From Pediococcus sp. (lineage in GTDB: Bacteria > Bacillota > Bacilli > Lactobacillales > Lactobacillaceae): DNA of 5,431 bases. Location of the stretch: positions 1 through 5,431 of the forward strand of contig JALAGR010000101.1 in assembly GCA_022712335.1 (NCBI GenBank). The letters run 5' to 3'. Shown here in pieces: positions 1 through 5,431 of the stretch (its first letter is position 1; each line of letters starts with the position of its first letter). Both the position numbers and the translations under genes were made by a program. The notes beneath the pieces are model-generated. The model was not told where the DNA came from, ran no database searches, and saw only the letters and a list, made by a program, of their open reading frames with translations.

Positions 1-30
1 AAGGCATTTATCGCTGCTGCAAATAAATAA
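1..30 (+). CDS. 3' end of an upstream gene, possibly fructose-bisphosphate aldolase (partial)
   Basis: An open frame enters from the left edge and encodes KAFIAAANK before a TAA stop at 28-30. Only nine residues are visible, too few to identify the protein. The intrinsic terminator immediately downstream supports a real gene end. In many Firmicutes the gene upstream of murA2-rho is fba, sometimes with a transaldolase gene between, and a KAF-containing lysine-rich tail would fit an aldolase C-terminus. That identity rests on synteny and is only a suggestion, so no symbol is given. Confidence 0.5.
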   Translation, partial: KAFIAAANK

Positions 31-34
31 GCAT

Positions 35-66
35 AAAAATAGTCGAAATTTTTCGGCTATTTTTTT
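35..66 (+). terminator. Rho-independent terminator of the upstream gene
   Basis: An inverted repeat pairs 35-47 with 52-64 around a 4-nt loop (48-51). The central part, ATAGTCGAA against TTCGGCTAT, includes one T-G wobble, and a T-run reaches 66. It begins 4 bases after the stop codon at 28-30. The A-run on the 5' arm means it could also act leftward, but no leftward gene approaches from the right. It separates the upstream gene from the murA2 transcript. Confidence 0.85.
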
Positions 67-85
67 ATTTGTTGGCTACATGCGG

Positions 86-114
86 TTGTATTTTTGGAAC
101 AAATTATTTATGAT
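86..114 (+). promoter_or_regulatory. Candidate sigma-A promoter for murA2-rho (upstream)
   Basis: TTGTAT (86-91) is separated by 17 bases from TATGAT (109-114), a five-of-six match to the -10 consensus. Transcription would start near 121, giving a leader of about 60 nt before murA2. It lies just after the upstream terminator, where a new promoter is expected. A second, weaker candidate is TTGACT at 120-125 with TAATTT at 141-146, spaced 15 bases, which is short. Which one is used cannot be decided from sequence alone. Confidence 0.5.
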
Positions 115-145
115 TGAAGTTGACTGTAAAATACATTCCTTAATT

Positions 146-159
146 TTTAAGTACTTAAA
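146..159. promoter_or_regulatory. Perfect 14-bp palindrome in the murA2 leader
   Basis: TTTAAGTACTTAAA is a perfect palindrome lying between the candidate promoters and the murA2 ribosome binding site. It could be an operator for a dimeric repressor or a weak mRNA hairpin. It is AT-rich, so chance is a fair alternative. No regulator is assigned. Confidence 0.3.
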
Positions 160-180
160 GTTCGTTTGTGAGGAAAAACC

Positions 181-1452
181 ATGAAAAAAATGATAATCAA
201 GGGTGGACAGCGACTGACTGGAGAAGTGACAATCGGGGGTGCTAAGAATAGCACTGTTGCATTGATTCCGGCTGCAATTTTAGCAGATACTCCAGTTCGG
301 TTTGATTCGGTGCCCGACATACTTGACGTCCATAACTTAATGATTATTCTCGAATCGATGAATGTCCATTCAACATTTGAGGATGGAGTTATGGTGATCG
401 ATCCAACTGAGATCGTTGAGAATCCATTGCCAAGTAAGGCAATTAAGAGCTTACGAGCATCTTATTACTTTATGGGCTCTTTGCTTGGCCGCTTTAAGCG
501 CTCAACCGTTACATTCCCAGGTGGAGATAATATTGGTCCGAGACCAATTGATCAGCACATTAAAGGATTTAAAGCCTTAGGTGCTAACGTCACAGAAGAT
601 GAAGATACAGTATACATTTCAGCATATGATCGTGGACTCCATGGAGCACACATCTTTTTAGACGTGGTTTCTGTTGGGGCGACGATCAACGTTATTTTGG
701 CTGCCGTTAAGGCCCAAGGCGTTACAACGATTGAAAATGCAGCTCGTGAGCCCGAAATTATTGATTTAGCAATGTTCTTAAACAATATGGGGGCTAAAAT
801 TCGTGGAGCAGGTACGGATGTCATCCGGATCGAAGGTGTGGAAAAATTAGTTTCTACAGCGACACATACAATTATTCCAGATCGCATCGAAGCTGGAACT
901 TATTTGTCTTTAGCAGCAGCTGTTGGTGATGGTGTGATTGTTAATAACATCATTCCAGAACATCTAGAATCATTTACTTCAAAAATGCTTGAACTAGGCG
1001 TTGATATTAAAATCGATGGTGACAAGATTTTTGTTCCTAAAGTAGAACAAATGCAAGCTATCGAAGTTAATACGAGTCCGTTTCCTGGATTTGCGACTGA
1101 TTTACAACAACCTTTGACAGCCTCGCTTTTAAAAGCAACTGGTCAAAGTGTAGTAAACGATCACATTTATCCAGAACGAATCAAGCATGTGATTGAATTA
1201 CAAAAGATGGGTGCTAAGATTAAGCATGCAGATGGCGTGATTTATATCGACCATTCTGAACAATTAACAGGCGCTGAAGTAGAAGCCGGGGAAATCCGTG
1301 CTGGCGCTTGCTTAATGATTGCTGCCTTTATGGCACAAGGAACTACAACCATCACGCAAGCTGACAATATCCTTCGTGGATACGACAGTTTAGTTAAAAA
1401 ATTAACTAAGCTTGGTGCGGATGTTTCAATCACGACTGACAACACATTGTAG
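181..1452 (+). CDS. murA2: UDP-N-acetylglucosamine 1-carboxyvinyltransferase, MurA2/MurZ type, with Asp at the catalytic Cys position
   Basis: This cytoplasmic enzyme transfers enolpyruvate from phosphoenolpyruvate to UDP-GlcNAc, the first committed step of peptidoglycan synthesis. The 423 residues match the family length. Substrate-site residues are present: K22-N23 in GGAKNS, R92 in LRAS, R121 in IGPRPID, D307 in ATDLQQ, R333 in PERIKHV and R399 in ILRGYDS. They correspond to E. coli K22, N23, R91, R120, D305, R331 and R397. The striking difference is D116 (codon GAT, 526-528) in [10 protein letters not shown], where most MurA enzymes have the cysteine alkylated by fosfomycin (E. coli C115). 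Asp-type MurA enzymes, as in Mycobacterium tuberculosis, are active but fosfomycin-insensitive. The fold appears complete, with no frameshift. The start is supported by GAGGA at 170-174, 6 bases upstream. rho follows after 25 bp, suggesting cotranscription. The '2' paralogue assignment relies on the rho linkage and [16 protein letters not shown] motifs. Confidence 0.95.
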   Translation: MKKMIIKGGQRLTGEVTIGGAKNSTVALIPAAILADTPVRFDSVPDILDVHNLMIILESMNVHSTFEDGVMVIDPTEIVENPLPSKAIKSLRASYYFMGSLLGRFKRSTVTFPGGDNIGPRPIDQHIKGFKALGANVTEDEDTVYISAYDRGLHGAHIFLDVVSVGATINVILAAVKAQGVTTIENAAREPEIIDLAMFLNNMGAKIRGAGTDVIRIEGVEKLVSTATHTIIPDRIEAGTYLSLAAAVGDGVIVNNIIPEHLESFTSKMLELGVDIKIDGDKIFVPKVEQMQAIEVNTSPFPGFATDLQQPLTASLLKATGQSVVNDHIYPERIKHVIELQKMGAKIKHADGVIYIDHSEQLTGAEVEAGEIRAGACLMIAAFMAQGTTTITQADNILRGYDSLVKKLTKLGADVSITTDNTL

Positions 1453-1477
1453 TCAAAGATATAGGAGAGTTAAGTTC

Positions 1478-2764
1478 ATGGATAATTTTTTAACAATGAA
1501 TGACTTACAAGAAATGACTCTCAAAGAAATATACGGCCTTGCACGCGAATATAAGATTTCATATTACAGCCAGATGAACAAGAAAGAATTGTCTCTGGCT
1601 GTTTTGCGTGCTCAGGCTAAAAAGAAGTCATTTGTTGAAATGGAAGGCGTTTTGGATATCGTTGGAAGCGATGGATATGGCTTCTTACGTCCAATCAATT
1701 ATGGTTCTTCGCAAGAAGATATCTATATTTCTGCATCGCAAATTACACGATTTGGATTGCGCAATGGAGATTTAGTTGGTGGAGAAGCGCGCCATCCTAA
1801 ACCTGGTGAACGTTACTACGGTTTGATGCGAGTTACTTCAGTTAACAACAAAAATCCAGAAGAAGCTAAACAACGACCACATTTTCCAGCATTGACACCG
1901 ATTTATCCGGATCGTCAATTGAAATTAGAAACGACACCAAGTGTGTTATCAACGCGTTTGGTTGATTTATTTTCACCAATTGGTTTTGGTCAACGTGGTC
2001 TTGTTGTGGCTCCTCCCAAAGCTGGTAAAACAACTTTACTTAAGGCGATTGCTAATGGGATTACAACTAATCATCCCGACGTTAAACTAATCGTTTTGCT
2101 AATTGATGAACGCCCAGAAGAAGTTACTGACTTAGAGCGTTCCATCAAAGGGGAAGTAGTTTATTCGACCTTTGACCAAGAGCCACGTAATCATACTCGT
2201 GTTTCAGAATTAGTATTGCAACGTGCTTTACGTCTGGTTGAAGATAAACAAGACGTGGTAGTGCTATTAGATTCCATTACTCGATTGACTCGTGCCTATA
2301 ATTTAGTGACATCGCCAAGTGGACGGACGCTTTCAGGTGGGGTTGATCCAGCTGCATTTTACAAACCTAAGAAATTCTTCGGTTCTGCTCGAAACATTGA
2401 AGAGGGTGGTTCGTTAACGATTATCGGAACAGCCTTGGTTGATACAGGAAGCCGCATGGACGATGTAATCTACGAAGAATTCAAAGGGACTGGTAATTCA
2501 GAACTTGTGTTGTCTCGTAATCTTGCCGAACGACGCGTCTTTCCTGCTTTGGATATTCGTCAGTCAGGAACTCGTAAAGAAGAATTAATGGTTCGAAAGG
2601 ATGTTCTCGAACAACTTTGGGACATTCGTCGTTCAATGCGCGGGGATGCACTTGAATATACAGAACAAGTTCTCAAGCTACTCAAAAATACTAAAAATAA
2701 TGAAGAGTTCATTGCTAATTTAAAGAATTTAAATCTGGGCTCTAATGGTAGTAAAAAATCTTAA
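1478..2764 (+). CDS. rho: Transcription termination factor Rho
   Basis: Rho is a hexameric RNA-dependent ATPase that translocates along nascent RNA and releases it from RNA polymerase. The 428 residues show an N-terminal helical Rho domain (about 10-50), an OB-fold RNA-binding domain (about 52-125) with the RNP1-like DGYGFLRP at 65-72, and a RecA-type motor. The motor has Walker [10 protein letters not shown] (178-186, K184), catalytic E211 in LIDERPEE, Walker B VVLLDS (261-266, D265), the Q-loop region [15 protein letters not shown] (287-301) and arginine finger R366 in SGTRKEE. Positions known to contact bicyclomycin in E. coli (R212, D265, S266, R269, G337) are kept, even in number. There is no long insertion in the RNA-binding region. 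The start is set at 1478 because AGGAGAG (1463-1469) lies 8 bases upstream; an in-frame ATG at 1412 would overlap murA2 and add 22 uncharacteristic residues. Only 25 bp separate it from murA2, so an operon is likely. Confidence 0.97.
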   Translation: MDNFLTMNDLQEMTLKEIYGLAREYKISYYSQMNKKELSLAVLRAQAKKKSFVEMEGVLDIVGSDGYGFLRPINYGSSQEDIYISASQITRFGLRNGDLVGGEARHPKPGERYYGLMRVTSVNNKNPEEAKQRPHFPALTPIYPDRQLKLETTPSVLSTRLVDLFSPIGFGQRGLVVAPPKAGKTTLLKAIANGITTNHPDVKLIVLLIDERPEEVTDLERSIKGEVVYSTFDQEPRNHTRVSELVLQRALRLVEDKQDVVVLLDSITRLTRAYNLVTSPSGRTLSGGVDPAAFYKPKKFFGSARNIEEGGSLTIIGTALVDTGSRMDDVIYEEFKGTGNSELVLSRNLAERRVFPALDIRQSGTRKEELMVRKDVLEQLWDIRRSMRGDALEYTEQVLKLLKNTKNNEEFIANLKNLNLGSNGSKKS

Positions 2765-2767
2765 TCG

Positions 2768-2787
2768 AACTTGTTTAAGTTGTTTTT
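2768..2787 (+). terminator. Weak possible terminator after rho
   Basis: AACTT (2768-2772) and AAGTT (2777-2781) can pair around a GTTT loop, followed by GTTTTT (2782-2787). It starts 4 bases after the rho stop. The stem has only 5 bp and little GC, so it would be leaky at best. It overlaps the -35 element of the next promoter. It may be incidental. Confidence 0.25.
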
Positions 2788-2799
2788 CTATGCTATTAT
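2771..2799 (+). promoter_or_regulatory. Extended -10 promoter for rpmE2
   Basis: TTGTTT (2771-2776) is followed after exactly 17 bases by TATTAT (2794-2799). The -10 hexamer is preceded by TGC, giving the extended -10 motif TGnTATTAT. Transcription would start near 2805, leaving a leader of about 60 nt. The -10 is strong and the -35 is weak, a normal pattern for extended -10 promoters. It lets rpmE2 be expressed independently of murA2-rho. Confidence 0.7.
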
Positions 2800-2824
2800 T
2801 GGGGACGTTGATTTATAAATAACT

Positions 2825-2845
2825 ATGATTCAGCAAATGACTCAT
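2825..2845 (+). promoter_or_regulatory. Small hairpin in the rpmE2 leader next to the RBS
   Basis: ATGA (2825-2828) plus TCA (2830-2832) can pair with TGA (2838-2840) plus TCAT (2842-2845). There is one T-C mismatch inside the stem and a GCAAA loop. The stem ends 3 bases before the AAAGGAG ribosome binding site. L31 mRNAs in several bacterial groups carry leaders proposed to bind L31 for feedback control, so this could be such a site. The stem is short and AT-rich, and I cannot match it to a known leader family by eye. Confidence 0.3.
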
Positions 2846-2864
2846 GGCAAAGGAGCGTAACATC

Positions 2865-3113
2865 ATGAAAAAAGGAATTCATCCAGAATATCATCCAGTT
2901 GTATTTCAAGATTCAGCAACTGGCTTCAAGTTCTTGTCAGGTTCAACTGCAGGTTCAGCTGAAACTGTAAAATGGGAAGACGGTAACGAATACCCATTGA
3001 TCCGTGTTGAAATTACATCTGACTCACATCCTTTCTACACAGGACGTCAAAAGTTCCAACAAGCAGACGGTACTGTTGCAAAGTTCAACAAAAAGTACGG
3101 TTTGGATGCATAA
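2865..3113 (+). CDS. rpmE2: Large-subunit ribosomal protein bL31, type B (zinc-independent)
   Basis: L31 sits on the 50S subunit and contributes to a bridge with the 30S subunit. The 82-residue product opens [10 protein letters not shown] and carries the family motifs [21 protein letters not shown] and FNKKYG near the C-terminus. It has no cysteine at all, so it lacks the zinc-binding cysteines of type A L31 and is the C-minus type. In B. subtilis the equivalent replaces the zinc form under zinc limitation; in lactobacilli the type B form is usually the only L31, and no Zur-like operator is evident here. The start at 2865 is chosen because AAAGGAG (2849-2855) lies 9 bases upstream and the family starts MKKGIHP. 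An upstream in-frame ATG at 2844 precedes that ribosome binding site and is rejected. It lies 100 bp after rho with its own promoter and ends at a strong terminator. Confidence 0.97.
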   Translation: MKKGIHPEYHPVVFQDSATGFKFLSGSTAGSAETVKWEDGNEYPLIRVEITSDSHPFYTGRQKFQQADGTVAKFNKKYGLDA

Positions 3114-3125
3114 CCATTGGTTATC

Positions 3126-3167
3126 AAAAAGAGGTAGCACTGATAAATTCAGTGCTACCTCTTTTTT
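3126..3167. terminator. Strong bidirectional intrinsic terminator between rpmE2 and the MFS gene
   Basis: An 18-bp perfect stem (3126-3143 with 3149-3166) encloses the 5-nt loop TAAAT. The core GAGGTAGCACTGA is GC-rich. T3162-3167 forms the U-tract rightward, and A3126-3130 gives a U-tract for leftward transcripts. It lies 12 bases after the rpmE2 stop. The repeats between it and the MFS stop end without a U-run, so this is the most probable end of the MFS mRNA too, giving that mRNA a 3' untranslated region of about 290 nt. Confidence 0.93.
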
Positions 3168-3170
3168 GTT

Positions 3171-3295
3171 TGAAATATGTTTCTGAAAACTGATTTTTCC
3201 GATTAACAGAGTATAAACACAAATCCCAAACTCAGATTTATATTTATACTCTGTTAATCCTCAAAAGTAACCCGTTTTCTTCCACACTCTGATTT
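3171..3295. repeat. 125-bp hairpin repeat, copy 1 of a head-to-tail pair
   Basis: This copy aligns without gaps to 3296-3420; I count 106 of 125 identical positions. The core is an inverted repeat with 17 perfect pairs (3201-3217 with 3243-3259). Inside lie a 3-by-3 internal loop, a 5-bp stem AAATC/GATTT (3221-3225 with 3235-3239) and a 9-nt loop. Outside, TTTT (3195-3198) can pair with AAAA (3263-3266), and GAAAAC (3185-3190) with GTTTTC (3274-3279), so about 95 nt fold back. There is no convincing reading frame and no U-tract. It may be a small interspersed repeat or a structured 3' untranslated element of the MFS mRNA. No named family is recognised. Confidence 0.85.
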
Positions 3296-3420
3296 TGAAA
3301 CGTGTTCCAGAAAACTGACTTTTCCGGTTAACCCAGTGTAAACACAAATCCTAAACCCGGATTTATATTTACACTATGTTAATCCTCAAAATCAATTCGT
3401 TTTCTTTCACACTCTGATTT
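3296..3420. repeat. 125-bp hairpin repeat, copy 2, abutting the MFS stop codon
   Basis: This is the second copy, in the same orientation and directly adjoining copy 1. The inverted repeat pairs 3326-3342 with 3368-3384, with two adjacent mismatches (3333/3377 and 3334/3376) and one G-T pair (3327/3383). The inner AAATC/GATTT stem is conserved and gains a C-G pair (3351/3359). Pair A3213-T3247 of copy 1 is G3338-C3372 here, a compensatory change. The last two bases (3419-3420) belong to the leftward MFS stop codon, so the repeat boundary falls inside that codon. The stretch 3114-3418 holds only the terminator and these two repeats. Confidence 0.85.
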
Positions 3421-4645
3421 ATGCCACCGAATTTCCATTCAACCATCTGAACAGAATGAAGTTAATTAGTACTAACACAGAGGTAGCGATGAATACCGCA
3501 CTGTAATCGAACAATCCGGATACCGCTGAGCCAATTAGCGGTCCAATCATATTTCCTAATGCTTGGAAAGATTGGTTCCAACTGAACACACGCCCTGTTA
3601 CTTCAGCAGGTGTTCGTTTTGATAAAATACTTTGAACGGCTGGCAACATTGCCCCATCAGAGATTCCGATAAAGAAGCGGAATACTCCCAACCAGAAAAT
3701 TGATGGAACAAATGCCATTGGAATGTAGAATACCATGGCGAAGAGGAAGGCAACCGAAAGGACTTTTTCAGTTCCAATTCGGTCACCAAGCTCACCCAAA
3801 CGTGGGGCCGCTAACATGTTGGCAATCCCTGGGATGGCAGCAATTAATCCCGCGACCATGGTTACTCCGACACCGTTATGCATCAGTTCTTTAACATACA
3901 AACTAATAATTGGAGCGATTGAATTATTTGATGCTTGAATAATCATCGTTGTAATAAACATTCCAAAAACTGCTTTAGGTCGGTTCAACTTACCAATCAC
4001 TTCTCTAGCAGAAAGTGATCCTGACTGGCTTTCAACTGGAACAAAATGTTCATGAACTAAGAAAAAGCTCAAAAGAAAGACGATCAGTAATAATCCACCA
4101 GTAATAAAGAAAGTTACTCGATATGAGAAAATCGAAGCTAAAGCACCACCAATTAGTGGACCTAGCAGTGATCCAGACACCGGACCGGTAGATAAGATAC
4201 CGAGTGCGTAACCACTTTTTTCTTTAGGAGTTTCGGTTGCAATCAGTGCATTTGCGTTACTAATGTAACCTGCAAAAACACCTTGTAATAAACGAAGGGC
4301 AATCAGTTGAAAGACGTTTTGAACGAGGCCCATTGCGCCTAAGACAAAAGCCATTCCGAGTGAAGCTCTTAAAATCATCACTTTTCTTCCACGCTTATCA
4401 GCGATTTTTCCCCAAATTGGCGAAACAATTGCTAAAATTAAGAATGTCGAAGAATAAGTTAATCCACTATATAAAGATAGTTGCGATTTTGAGAAGTTAC
4501 CAAGCGTGTTGACATAGAGAGACAAAAACGGCATAATCTCACTAAATGCGACACCGGCTATGAAGGTCCCGAACCAGAGTACAAAAAGATTTTGTTCCCA
4601 AGGTTCGCGTTTCTTTCTAGATTGTCCTTTTCGATTGGAAAACAT
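3419..4645 (-). CDS. Major facilitator superfamily multidrug efflux-type transporter (DHA1-like)
   Basis: This 408-residue integral membrane protein probably exports small molecules in exchange for protons. It resembles the DHA1 drug:H+ antiporters of the PmrA/MdtG kind. It starts with a basic cytoplasmic tail and shows about 12 hydrophobic segments in two halves joined by a polar loop near 199-222. Family signatures are clear: motif A GKIADKRGRK (79-88), the TM4 motif ALRLLQG (116-122, R118), and the antiporter motif C GPVSGSLLGPLIGG (154-167). A degenerate motif A, GELGDRIG, lies at 284-291 in the second half. The substrate cannot be told from sequence. The start is supported by AGAAGG on the minus strand (4655-4660), 9 bases upstream. 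The gene converges on rpmE2 and diverges from the sortase gene. Its TAA stop shares two bases with the 125-bp repeat. No regulator gene is adjacent. Confidence 0.9.
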   Translation of the reverse strand: MFSNRKGQSRKKREPWEQNLFVLWFGTFIAGVAFSEIMPFLSLYVNTLGNFSKSQLSLYSGLTYSSTFLILAIVSPIWGKIADKRGRKVMILRASLGMAFVLGAMGLVQNVFQLIALRLLQGVFAGYISNANALIATETPKEKSGYALGILSTGPVSGSLLGPLIGGALASIFSYRVTFFITGGLLLIVFLLSFFLVHEHFVPVESQSGSLSAREVIGKLNRPKAVFGMFITTMIIQASNNSIAPIISLYVKELMHNGVGVTMVAGLIAAIPGIANMLAAPRLGELGDRIGTEKVLSVAFLFAMVFYIPMAFVPSIFWLGVFRFFIGISDGAMLPAVQSILSKRTPAEVTGRVFSWNQSFQALGNMIGPLIGSAVSGLFDYSAVFIATSVLVLINFILFRWLNGNSVA

Positions 4646-4670
4646 AATAAAAAGCCTTCTTTCAAAAAAG

Positions 4671-4687
4671 ATATACCAATATACAAT
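4671..4687 (+). promoter_or_regulatory. Divergent intergenic region: candidate -10 for srtA and an ATATAC direct repeat
   Basis: The 79 bp between the MFS and sortase start codons must contain both promoters. On the plus strand TACAAT (4682-4687) is a good -10 for the sortase gene, but the upstream -35 candidates near 4659-4665 are poor. ATATAC occurs at 4671-4676 and 4679-4684, an 8-base-spaced direct repeat overlapping this -10. On the minus strand the same segment reads TATATT and TATATC, either of which could be the MFS -10. The two promoters probably overlap or face each other here. The AT-richness makes exact placement unsafe. Confidence 0.4.
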
Positions 4688-4724
4688 AACACAAAATTAA
4701 AAAATAGTAATGGAGTAAACGTAG

Positions 4725-5414
4725 ATGAGTAAGAAGTTGAAAAATTGGTTAGTTTCCATTGGATTAACATTATTAGTACTACTCAGTTTGGCAATGATTT
4801 TTAATCGTCAAATTAAAACGTGGATGGTGGCTCAATATAATCCAGAGGTAAATGAAAAAGTAGTTGCTAAAAACACGAAAAAAAAGGCTTCTTTCGACTA
4901 TACAAAAGTAAAGTCTTTAGATTGGCAAACAGTGTTAAAGGCACGCACTTCGGAAAAGCGAATTAAGGTCATCGGCGAAATTGTTTATCCCGATATAAAT
5001 ATCCATCTCCCAATTGGCAAGGGCGTAGATAATCTTACCTTGGCAGTAGCCGCTGGGACGCTAAAGGAAAACCAAAAAATGGGTGAAGGTAACTATGCGT
5101 TGGCTGGTCATCATATGACGGATAAAAACGTATTGTTTAGTCCACTTTATTGGAAGGCAAAAATTGGTCAAAAAGTATATTTGACGGATGAAACTAATAT
5201 TTACGAATACCAAGTTAACGTTCGTAAATTTATCAAAGCAACTGATGTGCAAGTAGTTGATGATGTAAAAGGAAAGAATATTCTAACACTGGTCACATGC
5301 GATGATACGGGGGCGGGTCGCCTAATGATTCGAGCTAAATTCGTCAAAAAAATGAGTCACACCAAAGCTCCAGAAAAAGTTCAAAAGGAGTTTTCAGAGA
5401 AGTTTAATCGTTAG
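4725..5414 (+). CDS. srtA: Class A sortase (LPXTG transpeptidase)
   Basis: Sortase A cleaves the LPXTG motif of secreted proteins between Thr and Gly and joins them to the lipid II cross-bridge, anchoring them to the cell wall. The 229-residue protein has a short basic N-terminus and one hydrophobic segment (about 8-26) that acts as an uncleaved signal-anchor. A charged linker (about 27-75) and an extracellular catalytic domain (about 80-207) follow. Catalytic residues are H129 in ALAGHHM, C192 in TLVTCDD and R199 in GAGRLMIRA, matching S. aureus H120, C184 and R197. A lysine-rich tail of about 20 residues follows the domain. No LPXTG substrate or pilin gene is adjacent, as expected for the housekeeping sortase. 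The start is supported by TGGAG (4711-4715), 9 bases upstream. It is divergent from the MFS gene. No terminator is visible in the 17 bases before the window ends. Confidence 0.95.
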   Translation: MSKKLKNWLVSIGLTLLVLLSLAMIFNRQIKTWMVAQYNPEVNEKVVAKNTKKKASFDYTKVKSLDWQTVLKARTSEKRIKVIGEIVYPDINIHLPIGKGVDNLTLAVAAGTLKENQKMGEGNYALAGHHMTDKNVLFSPLYWKAKIGQKVYLTDETNIYEYQVNVRKFIKATDVQVVDDVKGKNILTLVTCDDTGAGRLMIRAKFVKKMSHTKAPEKVQKEFSEKFNR

Positions 5415-5431
5415 AAAAATTTAGTAATTGA

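Noticed and set aside
552..887. Leftward open frame of 111 codons inside murA2
   Set aside because: It is fully antisense to a well-conserved enzyme gene, has no recognisable domain, and mirrors the codon pattern of murA2.
1412..1477. Longer Rho starting at the in-frame ATG at 1412
   Set aside because: It would overlap the end of murA2 and add 22 residues unlike Rho. The ATG at 1478 has an AGGAGAG site at proper spacing.
2844..2864. Longer L31 starting at the in-frame ATG at 2844
   Set aside because: This start lies upstream of the AAAGGAG that serves 2865, and the L31 family begins MKKGIHP.
3004..3186. Small rightward frame overlapping the end of rpmE2 and the terminator
   Set aside because: It is out of frame with rpmE2, has no proper ribosome binding site and translates the terminator stem.
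3171..3420. CRISPR array or short tandem repeat locus
   Set aside because: There are only two units of 125 bp, adjacent without spacers and differing at 19 positions. This does not fit a CRISPR, and no cas gene is near.
3171..3420. Insertion sequence remnant or MITE with terminal inverted repeats and target duplication
   Set aside because: No transposase fragment is visible and no flanking target duplication can be recognised. The inverted repeats are internal hairpin arms. A small mobile origin remains possible but unsupported.
4558..4770. Leftward open frame across the MFS start and into the sortase gene
   Set aside because: It overlaps both real genes in other frames, reads through the AT-rich promoter region and has no family resemblance.
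1..5431. A novel multi-gene defence, toxin-antitoxin or biosynthetic system
   Set aside because: All five full-length genes fall in well-known families with expected motifs. No unexplained coding space remains beyond the repeat region.

Overview
The window reads as a chromosomal housekeeping segment from a low-GC Gram-positive bacterium, most likely a member of the Lactobacillaceae. This rests on AT-rich DNA, AGGAG-type ribosome binding sites, a zinc-free type B ribosomal protein L31, a class A sortase, and the gene order murA2 - rho - rpmE2, which I know from this group. No mobile-element gene, tRNA, rRNA or CRISPR array is visible.

Layout, left to right. Bases 1-30 hold the last codons of an upstream gene (possibly fba, by synteny only), followed by an intrinsic terminator. 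A promoter region with two candidate sigma-A promoters and a perfect 14-bp palindrome leads into murA2 (181-1452), then rho (1478-2764) 25 bp later, probably cotranscribed. A clear extended -10 promoter then drives rpmE2 (2865-3113), which ends at a strong, apparently bidirectional terminator (3126-3167). Next comes a gene-free stretch made of two head-to-tail 125-bp repeats (3171-3420), each folding into a long hairpin. The second repeat copy runs into the stop codon of a leftward major-facilitator transporter gene (3419-4645). A 79-bp divergent intergenic region separates it from the rightward sortase A gene (4725-5414).

Functionally the segment joins peptidoglycan precursor synthesis (MurA2), transcription termination (Rho), the ribosome (L31), membrane export (MFS) and attachment of LPXTG proteins to peptidoglycan (SrtA). 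MurA2 and SrtA both serve the cell wall, but they lie in separate transcription units.

I see no unknown multi-gene system. The two points most worth following up are the MurA2 active site, where the usual catalytic cysteine is an aspartate (D116), predicting fosfomycin insensitivity, and the tandem 125-bp hairpin repeats. The repeats are about 85% identical with no gaps and show one clear compensatory base-pair change, which suggests a structured element kept for its fold.
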